Positions 1 to 9,949 of a stretch of 64,000 nucleotides of DNA are shown one piece after another. The number at the start of each line of letters is the position of its first letter. Positions within the stretch are counted from its first letter, which is position 1. Source of the stretch: Allobosea psychrotolerans. Its GTDB lineage: Bacteria; Pseudomonadota; Alphaproteobacteria; Rhizobiales; Beijerinckiaceae. The translations under genes and the position numbers were made by a program. The stretch is taken from assembly GCF_002917105.1 (NCBI RefSeq), contig NZ_PQFZ01000002.1, positions 124,001 through 188,000 of the forward strand, given 5' to 3'. The notes under the pieces are model-generated. The model worked only from the letters and a program-made list of their open reading frames with translations. It made no database searches and was not told where the DNA came from.

Positions 1-54
1 CGACAGGATCGTCGCTCCCAGCAGGAGCGCAAGGATGGTCTCGAAGACGAGCAT
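1..54 (-). CDS. Na+/H+ antiporter (CPA1-type), N-terminal fragment cut by window edge
   Basis: The minus strand from 54 reads 18 codons (MLVFETILALLLGATILS) and runs off the left edge. The pattern F-E-T-I-L-A-L-L-L-G-A-T matches the first transmembrane helix of CPA1 sodium/proton antiporters as I remember them. An AGGAAAAG ribosome-binding sequence lies about 9 bases upstream of the ATG, and an in-frame TAG precedes it, so the start is well placed. Only the first helix is visible, so the family assignment is tentative. A second, complete antiporter of this class lies at 50022-51653. Confidence 0.5.
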   Translation of the reverse strand, partial: MLVFETILALLLGATILS

Positions 55-156
55 GAGGCGATGATCTTTTCCTAGGCGCTGCGGCGGGCATCACAGTTTC
101 CGTGCCCGTTGCCGTGGGCGCCTGATCCGTCGATCCGGCGCCTGCCTTCTTGCCGA

Positions 157-1161
157 TCAGGGCTCCAGGGAGTGTGGCAACAGAATATCGTCTGGCATCG
201 TGCCGCCCCAGAGCGCGGTGAGCTGCTCGACGACCTTGGCTCCGAAATCGGGGTAGGGAATATGGACCGAGGTCAGCCAGGGCGCGATCCAGGCGTTGAG
301 CGGATTGGCGTCGATGCCGATGAGGAGGCAGGTTTCGGGAATGGCGACGCCGCGCTCGACGGCCAGTCTGTAGGCGCCATAGGCCATCATGTCGCTGACG
401 CAGAGCAGGCCTTTCGGCCAGCCCCCAGCGCTCGCCGCGACAAGGGCCCGCGCAGCGTCATAGCCGACCTGAAGATGCGACAATCCGGGCGCCGAAGCAC
501 GCCGGATGCGGTCGGCCTCGACACCGCGCACGATCAGCCGCTCGACGAAACCGGCGACGCGCGCGGCTGTCGATGACGAGCCCTGCGCGGGAAAGATCAC
601 GGCTGGTTCGGTGATCGAGCGCGCCAGGCAATAATCGGCGGCAGCCGCGCCCGCGGCGTGGTTGTCGATGCCGACATAGGCGCCGCCCTCGGGATTGCGG
701 CGACTGACGAAGACGATCGGCTCCCCGCGTGCGAGCGCGTCGCTGAGCGCCGGGCTCGTGACGGCGCTCACCAGGACATAGCCCTGCACAAGCTGCGAGC
801 GCATGGCCTGCAGATATTCGTCCTGCAGGTCGGCGCGGTCATGCGTGTCGCAGAGGATCATGACATAGCCGGCCGCGCGCAGCGCCGCTTCCGTCGATAC
901 GGCGATTGCGGCCATGGCCGGGTTGTCGAGATTGGGAGCGAGCATCGCGACGACGCGGCTCTGGCGCCGGCGCAGCGCACGCCCGACATGGTTGGGCTGG
1001 TAGCCGAGCGCGACGACGGCCGCCTGGACGCGCATCACCGTCTGAGCCGAGGCCCGCCGCGTCTCGCCATTCACGATCCGGGATACGGTGGCAACCGAAA
1101 CCCCCGCCTCGGCGGCAACCGTAGCAAGCGAAACCTGGGCGGCGGACACGGGTCTTTGCAT
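157..1161 (-). CDS. LacI family transcriptional regulator
   Basis: A 334-residue LacI/GalR repressor. The N-terminal helix-turn-helix reads VSLATVAAEAGVSVATVSRIVNG, and a hinge with YQPNHVGRALR follows. The rest is a periplasmic-binding-protein-like effector domain starting at VVAMLAPNLDNP. The ATG at 1161 has GGAG six bases upstream; a TTG nine bases earlier would add three residues. The gene is divergent from a sugar ABC importer and a GH31 glycosidase, and a perfect LacI-type palindrome lies in the gap at 1293-1306. It is therefore probably the local repressor, relieved by the imported sugar or a derivative. The ligand cannot be read from sequence. Confidence 0.93.
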   Translation of the reverse strand: MQRPVSAAQVSLATVAAEAGVSVATVSRIVNGETRRASAQTVMRVQAAVVALGYQPNHVGRALRRRQSRVVAMLAPNLDNPAMAAIAVSTEAALRAAGYVMILCDTHDRADLQDEYLQAMRSQLVQGYVLVSAVTSPALSDALARGEPIVFVSRRNPEGGAYVGIDNHAAGAAAADYCLARSITEPAVIFPAQGSSSTAARVAGFVERLIVRGVEADRIRRASAPGLSHLQVGYDAARALVAASAGGWPKGLLCVSDMMAYGAYRLAVERGVAIPETCLLIGIDANPLNAWIAPWLTSVHIPYPDFGAKVVEQLTALWGGTMPDDILLPHSLEP

Positions 1162-1281
1162 CGGCTCCAATCGATTCCCAGGTTCCAGTCGATTTCATGC
1201 CGGCGAAATGCGCCGAAACGAGCATGTGCCAGCCTCGCAGCATCATCGAGACCTGCCCTTCAATGCCTCGCCACGTCGCCG

Positions 1282-1310
1282 TTGACAAGTTCGGCAAACG
1301 TTTGCCTAAT
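1282..1310 (+). promoter_or_regulatory. Predicted sigma-70 promoter of the sugar importer operon
   Basis: A perfect -35 hexamer TTGACA (1282-1287) is followed 17 bases later by CCTAAT (1305-1310, four of six matches to TATAAT). The next gene starts at 1364 with TGGAG five bases before its ATG. The LacI palindrome at 1293-1306 fills the spacer, the standard position for repression by blocking polymerase. Confidence 0.6.
1293..1306. promoter_or_regulatory. LacI-family operator palindrome
   Basis: GGCAAACGTTTGCC is a perfect 14-base palindrome with the central CG and AACGTT core typical of LacI/GalR operators. It lies inside the predicted promoter between the divergent LacI gene and the importer. 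A related palindrome with the same AAACGTTT core occurs beside the second LacI gene at 62770. Confidence 0.8.
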
Positions 1311-1363
1311 ACAGGCAAGGCATCCAGCTGAGATGCCAGGAACGATCCCGGGATGGAGCGCAG

Positions 1364-2644
<1,281 letters not shown>

Positions 2645-2648
2645 CCCG

Positions 2649-3656
2649 GTGACGCCTCCGCTTTCCCTCCGCCGCAGCGCCGCACGCTGGCTCGGCCTGT
2701 TCGTCGCGGCGCTGATGCGGCTGATCGACTGGCCGATGCGGGGGCTGCAGCGGCTCCTCGGCGAGCGCCGGATGGCCTATGTCTTCCTGCTGCCGAACCT
2801 GGTCTTCTTCTCGCTCTTCGTCTTCCTGCCGCTCATCATCAACGTCGTCTTCTCGGTGACGGGCGGGGCGGCCCTGTTCCCGTCGGAGCGGCCCTATGTC
2901 GGGGGCGGACAGTACGCCTATCTCTTCGACTGCGACAGCTTCCTCGACCCCGGCTCGTGCCGCGAGGACCATTTCTGGCGCGGCGTCGCCAATACGCTGC
3001 GCTTCACGACCTTCCAGGTCGTCGCCATGGTGCTGTTCTCGCTGGTCACCGCCGTGGTGCTCAACATGCGCATCCGCGGCCGCGGTTTCTTTCGCGCCGT
3101 CTATTTCTTCCCGGTCCTGCTCTCGCCCGTCGTGGTGGCGCTGATCTGGAAGTGGATCCTGCAGCGTGACGGCCTGCTCAATGCCGGCCTCACCGCGCTC
3201 GGCGGCCAGAAGATCCTGTTCTTCATCGATCCGGGCTGGGCGATGTTCTGGGCCATCTTCGTCTCGATCTGGGCGCATATGGGCTTCTACACGCTGATCC
3301 TGCTCGCCGGGCTCCAGGCGATTCCCGCCGATCTCTACGAGGCGGCGGAAATGGATGCGACGCCGCGCTGGCGCGCCTTCTGGCGCATCACCTTGCCGCT
3401 GCTCTGGCCCAATCTCGTCGTCGTCATCGTGCTGGCGCTGATCCGCGGCGTGCAAACCTTCGACGAGGTCTTCGTGCTGACCGGGGGCGGGCCGGGCACG
3501 GCGACGCTGATGGTCGTGCAGTACATCTACGAGACGGCGTTCTCCAACCAGGTGCAGAATTTCGGGCTGGCCGCGGCGGCCTCGGTTGTGCTCGGCATCG
3601 TGCTGTTCGGGCTGACGCTGGCGCAGCTGGCGGCGAGCCGCAGGAGATCGGCATGA
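2649..3656 (+). CDS. Sugar ABC transporter permease (MalF-type)
   Basis: A 335-residue inner-membrane permease. I take the GTG at 2649, four bases after the binding-protein stop; the longer reading frame would overlap that gene by about 100 bases. Hydrophobic segments include MAYVFLLPNLVFFSLFVFLPLIINVVFSV and RAVYFFPVLLSPVVVALIWKW. The cytoplasmic EAA loop that contacts the ATPase is EAAEMDATPRWRAFWRITLPLL. The loop after the first main helix carries an insert with two cysteines (DCDSFLDPGSC) that could form a periplasmic disulfide. It pairs with the next gene as a heterodimer. Confidence 0.9.
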   Translation: MTPPLSLRRSAARWLGLFVAALMRLIDWPMRGLQRLLGERRMAYVFLLPNLVFFSLFVFLPLIINVVFSVTGGAALFPSERPYVGGGQYAYLFDCDSFLDPGSCREDHFWRGVANTLRFTTFQVVAMVLFSLVTAVVLNMRIRGRGFFRAVYFFPVLLSPVVVALIWKWILQRDGLLNAGLTALGGQKILFFIDPGWAMFWAIFVSIWAHMGFYTLILLAGLQAIPADLYEAAEMDATPRWRAFWRITLPLLWPNLVVVIVLALIRGVQTFDEVFVLTGGGPGTATLMVVQYIYETAFSNQVQNFGLAAAASVVLGIVLFGLTLAQLAASRRRSA

Positions 3657-4705
3657 ATCGCGTCGCGCGCCTCCTGCTGGTCCGGCGCAAATCCGGGCGC
3701 TGGCATTGGACCGATATCGCCGCCTACAGCTATCTGGCGCTCGGCGTCGTGCTGATGTTCGGCCCCGTGCTCTGGCTCGTGCTGTCCTCGTTCAAGACGC
3801 AGGCCGGCCTGCTGGAGTTCCCGCCCTCGCTGCTGCCGATGTCGCAGCGCGAGGTCATGGTACAGGGCTTTCCGCAGCCTTTGCCGCTCTTCAGCGCGAC
3901 GCTTGATGACGGCTCGACGAGGGTTCTGGCCCAGGTCCGGCGCATCGGCATCGTCGCGCAGATGGTCGATCCGGAGAACCCGGCCCAGCAGTTCCGGATA
4001 CCGATCGACAAGCGCACGCCGGTGCGTGAATTCAAGCTGGCGACAGAGAACTATACCGAACCGCTCGAACGCTTCGCCTTCACGCGCTTCCTCGGCAATT
4101 CGGTCTTCGTCACGGTGGTGGCGACGCTGATCACGCTGCTGATCAACTCGATGGCCGCCTATGCCCTCTCGATCTACGAGTTCAAGGGCAAGAACGCCGC
4201 GATGCTGATGGTGGTCGGCACGCTGATGATCCCGATCACCATCATCCTGGTGCCGGTCTATCTGGTGATCACCAAGCTCGGCCTGGTCAATTCGCTCTGG
4301 GCAGTGATCCTGCCCGGCGCCGCGACGCCGACCGGCGTCTTCCTCCTGCGGCAATACATGCTGACCCTGCCGCGCGACCTGATCGAAGCCGCGCGCATGG
4401 ACAAGGCCTCGGAATGGCAGATCTATTGGCGCATCGTGATGCCGCTCGCCATGCCGGCGCTCGCCGTGCTCGCGATCTTCTCGATCATGTGGCGCTGGAA
4501 CGAGTTCCTCTGGCCGCTCGCGGTCCTGACCAAGACCGAGGTCCATACGCTGCAGATCGGCCTCAACGCCTTCCAGGGCGAGCTGCAGACGCAATGGCAC
4601 TATCTGCTCGCCATGACGGTGGCGACGCTGGCGCCTGTCGCGCTGGTCTTCGTCTTCCTGCAGCGCTTCATCACCACCGGCATCGCCAATACGGGAATGA
4701 AATGA
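3653..4705 (+). CDS. Sugar ABC transporter permease (MalG-type) with enlarged periplasmic loop
   Basis: A 350-residue permease whose ATG overlaps the previous stop by four bases. The EAA loop is [24 protein letters not shown]. MalG-type permeases are usually about 270-300 residues. The extra length sits between the first helix ([18 protein letters not shown]) and the second, a hydrophilic stretch of roughly 80 residues (about 55-135) that would face the periplasm. That loop could contact the binding protein or the substrate. The rest looks like a normal carbohydrate permease. Confidence 0.9.
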   Translation: MNRVARLLLVRRKSGRWHWTDIAAYSYLALGVVLMFGPVLWLVLSSFKTQAGLLEFPPSLLPMSQREVMVQGFPQPLPLFSATLDDGSTRVLAQVRRIGIVAQMVDPENPAQQFRIPIDKRTPVREFKLATENYTEPLERFAFTRFLGNSVFVTVVATLITLLINSMAAYALSIYEFKGKNAAMLMVVGTLMIPITIILVPVYLVITKLGLVNSLWAVILPGAATPTGVFLLRQYMLTLPRDLIEAARMDKASEWQIYWRIVMPLAMPALAVLAIFSIMWRWNEFLWPLAVLTKTEVHTLQIGLNAFQGELQTQWHYLLAMTVATLAPVALVFVFLQRFITTGIANTGMK

Positions 4706-4721
4706 CCGGAACGGGTTCTCC

Positions 4722-5804
4722 ATGGCTGAACTGACGCTCAGCGGCATCACCAAATCCTTCGGCGCGACAACTGTGATCCATGCCGTCGACCTGCAGGTCG
4801 CGGATGGCGAATTCGTCGTCTTCGTCGGCCCGTCCGGCTGCGGCAAGTCGACCTTGCTGCGCATCATCGCCGGGCTGGAGGAGGTCACGACGGGGTCGAT
4901 CGCGATCGATGGCGTCGACGTTACCGGGCGGCCGGCCTCCGAGCGCGGGCTCGCGATGGTGTTCCAATCCTATGCGCTCTATCCGCATATGAGCGTCTAC
5001 AAGAACATGGCCTTTGCGCTCGAGAATATGGGCCTGAAGGCGCCCGAGATCGACGCCAGGGTGCGCCGCGCCGCGACCATGCTGCGCCTGAGCGACTATC
5101 TCGACCGAAAGCCCAAGGCGCTCTCGGGCGGGCAGCGCCAGCGCGTCGCCATCGGCCGCGCCATCGTGCGCGACCCGAAAATCTTCCTGTTCGACGAGCC
5201 CTTGTCGAATCTCGACGCCGAATTGCGCGTCGCCACGCGCAAGGAACTCGCCGGCCTGCATGCCGAACTCGGCGGCACGATGATTTATGTCACCCATGAT
5301 CAGGTCGAGGCGATGACGCTGGCCGATCGTATCGTCGTGCTCCAGGGCGGGCGCATCGAGCAGATCGGCACCCCGCTCGAACTCTACAACAGGCCCGACA
5401 ACCTCTTCGTTGCCGGCTTCATCGGCTCGCCGCGCATGAACCTGCTGCCGGCGCGCGCAGCAGGGCAAGGGGCCGTCGCGCTGGGCGAGGCAGGACAAGA
5501 GGTGGATCTGGGCCGCGAAACCGCGCTCACGGCTGGAACCTCAGTCACGCTGGGCATCAGGCCGGAGCACATCGCTCTTGCGGGGGAGGGCGAGGCGGGT
5601 CTCGCCATGACGGTCGATCTCGTCGAACGGCTCGGCGGTGAAAGCTATCTCTACGGCTCCGCTCCCGGGCTGCCGCAGATCACCGTGCGGTTGGACGGGC
5701 AGACCAGCCATGGCCGGGGCGACCGCGTCGCCCTGCGTTTCGCGCCGGCGCATCTGCATCTGTTCGACGCGGCCGGCAAGGCCCTGCGGCCCGACCGCGC
5801 CTGA
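4722..5804 (+). CDS. Sugar ABC transporter ATP-binding protein (MalK/UgpC-type)
   Basis: A 360-residue ATPase with Walker [10 protein letters not shown] (36-44), Q-loop [10 protein letters not shown], signature LSGGQRQR (from about 134), Walker B IFLFDEP (D158, catalytic E159) and an H-loop in YVTHDQ. The C-terminal 120 residues form the TOBE-type regulatory domain of the MalK group (GIRPEH). It would power the importer formed by the two permeases upstream. Confidence 0.94.
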   Translation: MAELTLSGITKSFGATTVIHAVDLQVADGEFVVFVGPSGCGKSTLLRIIAGLEEVTTGSIAIDGVDVTGRPASERGLAMVFQSYALYPHMSVYKNMAFALENMGLKAPEIDARVRRAATMLRLSDYLDRKPKALSGGQRQRVAIGRAIVRDPKIFLFDEPLSNLDAELRVATRKELAGLHAELGGTMIYVTHDQVEAMTLADRIVVLQGGRIEQIGTPLELYNRPDNLFVAGFIGSPRMNLLPARAAGQGAVALGEAGQEVDLGRETALTAGTSVTLGIRPEHIALAGEGEAGLAMTVDLVERLGGESYLYGSAPGLPQITVRLDGQTSHGRGDRVALRFAPAHLHLFDAAGKALRPDRA

Positions 5805-5863
5805 CACCGCCGGCAAACCCTCATTCTCGCAACCGCTCGTATCTGTCCTGCTGGAGCCCCGTG

Positions 5864-8149
5864 ATGAAAGCCCTGACGCAAGGCCGCTATATCGGCCGCG
5901 ATGGAGAAGCCGCCCTGTTCGATGTCGGACTCGGCAACACCATCGCCGTTCGCATTCTCGAAGGCGACATCGGCAGGGTCACATTGAAGCCGCAGGACGG
6001 CTATCGGCTCGACCGCGGCTGGTCGATCGCGCCCGGTGGGCTGGAGCCGTCCTATGAAGGGCGCCTGCGTGACGATCTGTCCGGCTTCGCGAACCTACAG
6101 GCGAACGTCCGCGAAAGCGAAGGCAGGGTGGAGCTCTCGGCCGGTGGCCTTTCCGCCGAGATCACGCTCGAGCCCTTCGGCATCGCCTGGCGCCGCAAGG
6201 GCGAGGAGACCCCCTTCCTGCGCGACCGGCCGACCCAGGCCTATCTCGCCTCGCCTCGCACCGGCGCCGTCGCGCATTACATGACGCGCGATTATCACGA
6301 GCGGCACTATGGCCTCGGCGACAAGGCCGGCCCGCTCGACCGCACCGGCCGGCGCTTCGCCATCGACGCCGTCGACCCTTGCGGCTTCGACGCCGAGCTC
6401 AGCGACCCGCTCTACAAGATGCTGCCGTTCTTCATCGTCGATGGTCCGCAGGGCGCCCATGGCGTGTTCTACGACAACCTCGCCACCGGCTCGGTCGATC
6501 TCGGCTGCGCGCTCGACAATTATCACGGCCTGTTCCGCTCCTGGCGCGGCGACGACGGCGACCTCGATTATTACGTCCTGGCCGGCCCGACCGTGCCGGC
6601 GGTGACGCGCCGCTTCTCCTGGCTCACCGGCGGGCAGGCCTTTGCGCCGCGCTGGTCCTTCGGCTTCGGCGTGACCTCCATGGCGATCGCCGATGCGCCT
6701 GATGCCGATGCCCGCATCAGCGATTTCATCGGCAAATGCGAGACACATCGCATTCCCTGCGACAGCTTCCATTTCGGCTCGGGCTATACGCAGATCGGCC
6801 ATCGTCGCTACGCCTTCAACTGGAACCGCGACAAATTCCCCGATCCCGCCGCGACGATGGCGCGGCTGAAACAGGCGGGCCTGCAGCCGGTCGCCAATCT
6901 GAAGCCCTGCCTGCTTGACGACCATCCGCGGCTCCAGCAGGCCCTGGACCAGGGCATCCTGGTGAAGGACGGCAAGACCGGGGAGCCGGCGGTGGCGCAG
7001 TTCTGGGATGGGCTGGGCTTCCACATCGACTTCACCAATCCGGCCGGCCGGGGCTGGTGGCGCAACGGCATCGAGACCGCGCTGCTCGACTACGGCTTCA
7101 CCACCGTCTGGAACGACAACAACGAATACGAGATCTGGGATGAGGACGCGCTCTGCCATGGCGATGGCCGCCCGTTCCGGCAGGCCCTGGCGCGCCCGGC
7201 TCATGCGCTGCTGATGACCAAGCTGTCCTACGAGGCGCAAGCCGCGCGCGAGCCCGGCAAGCGGCAATACGCGGTGACGCGCGGCGGCGGCGCCGGCATT
7301 GCCCGCTACAGCCAGACCTGGTCCGGCGACAACGAGACCGCCTGGAAGACGCTGCGCTACAACCTCACCCAGGGGCTCAATATGAGCCTGTCGGGCCTAT
7401 TCAGCATCGGCCATGACGTCGGCGGCTTCCACGGGCCCACGCCCGGTCCCGAGCTCTTCGTGCGCTTCAACGAGTTCTGCGCGCTCTGGCCGCGCATGGT
7501 GATGAACTCCTGGAACGATGACGGCGTCGTCAACCTGCCCTGGATGTATCCGCAGGTGATCCCGCAGGTGCGCGAGGCGATCGGCTTGCGCTACCGGCTG
7601 ATGCCTTATCTCTATACCCAGATGTGGCGCGCCAGTCGCGACAATGAGCCCGCCGTGCGCCCGCTCTTCTACGATTTCCCCGACGATCCGGCGGTGCGCG
7701 GCATCGATGACGCCTTCATGCTCGGGCCCGACATCCTGGTCGCGCCGGTGCTGGAGGAGGGCGCGACACAACGCGAGGTCAACCTGCCCAGCCATGCCAG
7801 CGGCTGGTACGACTGGCACACCGGCCAGCATTACCGCGGTGGCGGCGTGGTCAGCGTCGAAGCGCCTCTCGGGCGCCTGCCACTCTTCATCCGTGCCGGA
7901 GCCATCGTCCCGGTGGGCGATGCCGAGCGGTTGAGCCCGGTGCGGGAGCTGCTTGCCTTCGGCGCGGATAAGGATGCGCGCGGCGAGCTTTACGAGGATG
8001 ATGGCGAGACCACCGGCTGGCGCGACGGCAGCGGCCTGCTCAGGAGCTTCTCGATCAAGGACGGCGTGCTCTCGGTCCGCAGCGAAGGCCGGTATCGTCC
8101 CGGCCTCGACACGATCCCGCTGCGGAGCATCGGCAAGGCACAGCCTTAG
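5864..8149 (+). CDS. Glycoside hydrolase family 31 protein (alpha-glucosidase/xylosidase type)
   Basis: A 761-residue cytoplasmic GH31 enzyme with no signal peptide. The nucleophile motif reads W-N-D-N-N-E (Asp about residue 418; family form W-x-D-M-N-E), and the acid/base Asp lies in TWSGDNET near residue 489. The ATG at 5864 has CTGGAG eight bases upstream; the GTG at 5861 is an alternative start. As last gene of the importer operon it probably hydrolyses the imported alpha-glycoside. Substrate specificity (glucoside, xyloside or sulfoquinovoside) is not readable. The Asn in place of the usual Met in the motif is a mild oddity. Confidence 0.9.
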   Translation: MKALTQGRYIGRDGEAALFDVGLGNTIAVRILEGDIGRVTLKPQDGYRLDRGWSIAPGGLEPSYEGRLRDDLSGFANLQANVRESEGRVELSAGGLSAEITLEPFGIAWRRKGEETPFLRDRPTQAYLASPRTGAVAHYMTRDYHERHYGLGDKAGPLDRTGRRFAIDAVDPCGFDAELSDPLYKMLPFFIVDGPQGAHGVFYDNLATGSVDLGCALDNYHGLFRSWRGDDGDLDYYVLAGPTVPAVTRRFSWLTGGQAFAPRWSFGFGVTSMAIADAPDADARISDFIGKCETHRIPCDSFHFGSGYTQIGHRRYAFNWNRDKFPDPAATMARLKQAGLQPVANLKPCLLDDHPRLQQALDQGILVKDGKTGEPAVAQFWDGLGFHIDFTNPAGRGWWRNGIETALLDYGFTTVWNDNNEYEIWDEDALCHGDGRPFRQALARPAHALLMTKLSYEAQAAREPGKRQYAVTRGGGAGIARYSQTWSGDNETAWKTLRYNLTQGLNMSLSGLFSIGHDVGGFHGPTPGPELFVRFNEFCALWPRMVMNSWNDDGVVNLPWMYPQVIPQVREAIGLRYRLMPYLYTQMWRASRDNEPAVRPLFYDFPDDPAVRGIDDAFMLGPDILVAPVLEEGATQREVNLPSHASGWYDWHTGQHYRGGGVVSVEAPLGRLPLFIRAGAIVPVGDAERLSPVRELLAFGADKDARGELYEDDGETTGWRDGSGLLRSFSIKDGVLSVRSEGRYRPGLDTIPLRSIGKAQP

Positions 8150-8218
8150 AGCATTTTCGAGCGAGGTGGACACCGGTTCGCGTGAAGAAAATGCGATAAA
8201 ACAAAGAGTTAGAGCATT
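8147..8218. repeat. Dispersed intergenic palindromic repeat, copy 1
   Basis: Directly at the GH31 stop, GCATTTTC (8151-8158) pairs with GAAAATGC (8187-8194). The 15-mer CAAAGAGTTAGAGCA at 8202-8216 recurs exactly at 49278-49292, and the GAGCATTTTCGAGCGA sequence has a near copy at 56356. This is a REP-like or terminator-like intergenic element. Confidence 0.7.
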
Positions 8219-8268
8219 CACGCGATTCGGAAAAGCGCGGAAAGGCGCTAGGCTGCTTGCGCCATTGC

Positions 8269-8287
8269 TATAACCCTGCGGAATAAT
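8269..8287. promoter_or_regulatory. Candidate LysR-binding box upstream of binding-protein gene
   Basis: TATAACCCTGCGGAATAAT lies about 85 bases before the gene at 8371. A near copy, ATAACCCTGGAGAATA, lies at 12201-12216 in the LysR/flavoprotein divergent region. In both places the flank is GCGCCATTGC on the left and CGACTT-TGAC/GGAC about 20 bases to the right. The shared block suggests one regulator, probably the LysR protein at 11280-12197. Confidence 0.5.
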
Positions 8288-8370
8288 CCATCCCCGATTT
8301 CGACTTGGACAGCTTGGGATAGTCGCCCCCACTATTCCGTCCAAATAACGGAAAACGAGGGGATCGAACG

Positions 8371-9918
8371 ATGAAGCCGTCAGTTCTGGGGCTCGCGAGC
8401 CTGATATTGGCCGCCTGCCTGCCGGTCGCGGGCTCGGCCCAGGAAAGCCTGCTGCGTGTCGCCGGGGATGGCGATGTCTCGACGCTCGACGCCCATCGCG
8501 CCAGCGCCACCAGCGACAAGACGCTGGTCGGCTGGATCTATAACGGCCTCGTCCGTTTCAAGCCGGGCAGCGCCGACCCGAAGGATATCGAACCTGATCT
8601 CGCCGAACGCTGGGACACCTCCGCCGACGGAAAGACCTGGACCTTCCATCTGCGCCAGGGCGTAAAGTTCCAGGGTGACTGGGGCACGCTCAGCGCCGAC
8701 GACGTCGTCTATTCCCTGCAACGCTCGGCCGATCCCAAACGCTCGACCTTTTCCTCGGATTTCTCGGCAGTCGAGAGGGTGGAGAAGGTCGACGATCTCA
8801 CCGTCCGCATCACGCTGAAATATGCCGATGTCAATTTCCTCGGCCGCGTCTCCAACTATCACGGCGGCAATATCGTCAGCCGCAAGGCGGCGGAGGAACT
8901 GGGCGACAAATTCGGCAGCAAGCCCGTCGGCACCGGCCCCTTCGCCTTCGTCGAGCAGGTGACGCAGCAATATGTGAAGCTCACGGCTCATCCCGGCTAT
9001 TTCCGCGGCAAGCCGAAGATCGACACGATCATGGTGCGCGTGATCCCTTCCGACAGCGCCCGCGAACTCGCCTTCACCTCCGGCGAAATCGACCTGATGT
9101 ATGGCAAGCGCGAGCAGCGCTGGGTCGATGCCGCCCGCCGCCGGCCCGGCTTCAATGTCGAGATCTTCCGGCCCGGCGAGTTCCGACTCCTGCACATCAA
9201 CCAGAGCATGCCGCCGCTCGACGATATCCGCGTGCGCCGCGCCATCGCGGCCGCGATCAATGTCGACGACCTCGTGCGCTATGTCGGCAAGGATGTCGGT
9301 CCCAAGGGCTGCTCCGTCGTTCCGCCGGGCTATCTCGGGGAAGACTGCTCGGTCCGCTACAGCTTCGATCTCGCCAAGGCGAAGGCGCTGCTGGCCGAGG
9401 CCGGGCACAAGGACGGCATCACGCTCAAGGCCATCGTCTCAAACATCTCGGCGCAGCAGCCCTTCATGGAGATCATGCAGGCGCAGCTCGCCAAGGCCGG
9501 GATCAAGCTTGAGATGCAGGTCGTCGACCACCCGACCTATCAGAGCCAGACCCGCAAGGATCTGAGCGCTCTCGTCTTCTACGGCGCAGCGCGCTTCCCG
9601 ATAGCCGACACCTATCTCAGCGAGTTCTTCCATTCGCGCGCCACTGTGGGCACGCCGACCGCCGCGACGAATTTCTCGCATTGCGCCGTCGCCGACAAGG
9701 AGATCGAACAGGCCCGTACTGCGCCTGACGCCGAAGCCCAGAAAGCTCTCTGGAAAGAGGCGCAGCGCAAGATCATGGACAATGTCTGCGCCATCCCCCT
9801 GTTCGAGCTGCGTCAGGTCTGGGCCCGCAGCGACCGGCTCGATTTCGGCTACGAGCTGAAGGGCGCGCTGAACCTCGCGCCGCCGATCACCGAGGCCACC
9901 ACGCTGAAGCCGCGCTGA
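8371..9918 (+). CDS. ABC transporter substrate-binding protein (family 5, peptide/opine/nickel type)
   Basis: A 515-residue periplasmic binding protein. The signal peptide MKPSVLGLASLILAACLPVAGSAQ precedes the SBP_bac_5 opening ESLLRVAGDGDVSTLDAHRA. Typical blocks follow: LAERWDTSADGKTWTFHLRQGVKFQ and VRRAIAAAINVDDLV. GAGGGG lies nine bases before the ATG. The matching DppB/DppC-like permeases are at 16245-18055 in the same direction, with oxidoreductases between. The ligand is unknown; the downstream enzymes suggest an amino-acid derivative or opine. Confidence 0.92.
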   Translation: MKPSVLGLASLILAACLPVAGSAQESLLRVAGDGDVSTLDAHRASATSDKTLVGWIYNGLVRFKPGSADPKDIEPDLAERWDTSADGKTWTFHLRQGVKFQGDWGTLSADDVVYSLQRSADPKRSTFSSDFSAVERVEKVDDLTVRITLKYADVNFLGRVSNYHGGNIVSRKAAEELGDKFGSKPVGTGPFAFVEQVTQQYVKLTAHPGYFRGKPKIDTIMVRVIPSDSARELAFTSGEIDLMYGKREQRWVDAARRRPGFNVEIFRPGEFRLLHINQSMPPLDDIRVRRAIAAAINVDDLVRYVGKDVGPKGCSVVPPGYLGEDCSVRYSFDLAKAKALLAEAGHKDGITLKAIVSNISAQQPFMEIMQAQLAKAGIKLEMQVVDHPTYQSQTRKDLSALVFYGAARFPIADTYLSEFFHSRATVGTPTAATNFSHCAVADKEIEQARTAPDAEAQKALWKEAQRKIMDNVCAIPLFELRQVWARSDRLDFGYELKGALNLAPPITEATTLKPR

Positions 9919-9949
9919 GAGCGGCTGCAGTGACGGATGGGCACTTGCC

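Noticed and set aside
3527-4888. Long minus-strand open frame of 453 codons across the permease and ATPase genes
   Set aside because: It is Asp/Arg/His-rich antisense of clear ABC genes; high GC produces such shadows throughout the window.
6095-7267. Minus-strand frame of 390 codons opposite the GH31 gene
   Set aside because: Composition is that of an antisense frame, and the GH31 catalytic motifs lie on the plus strand.
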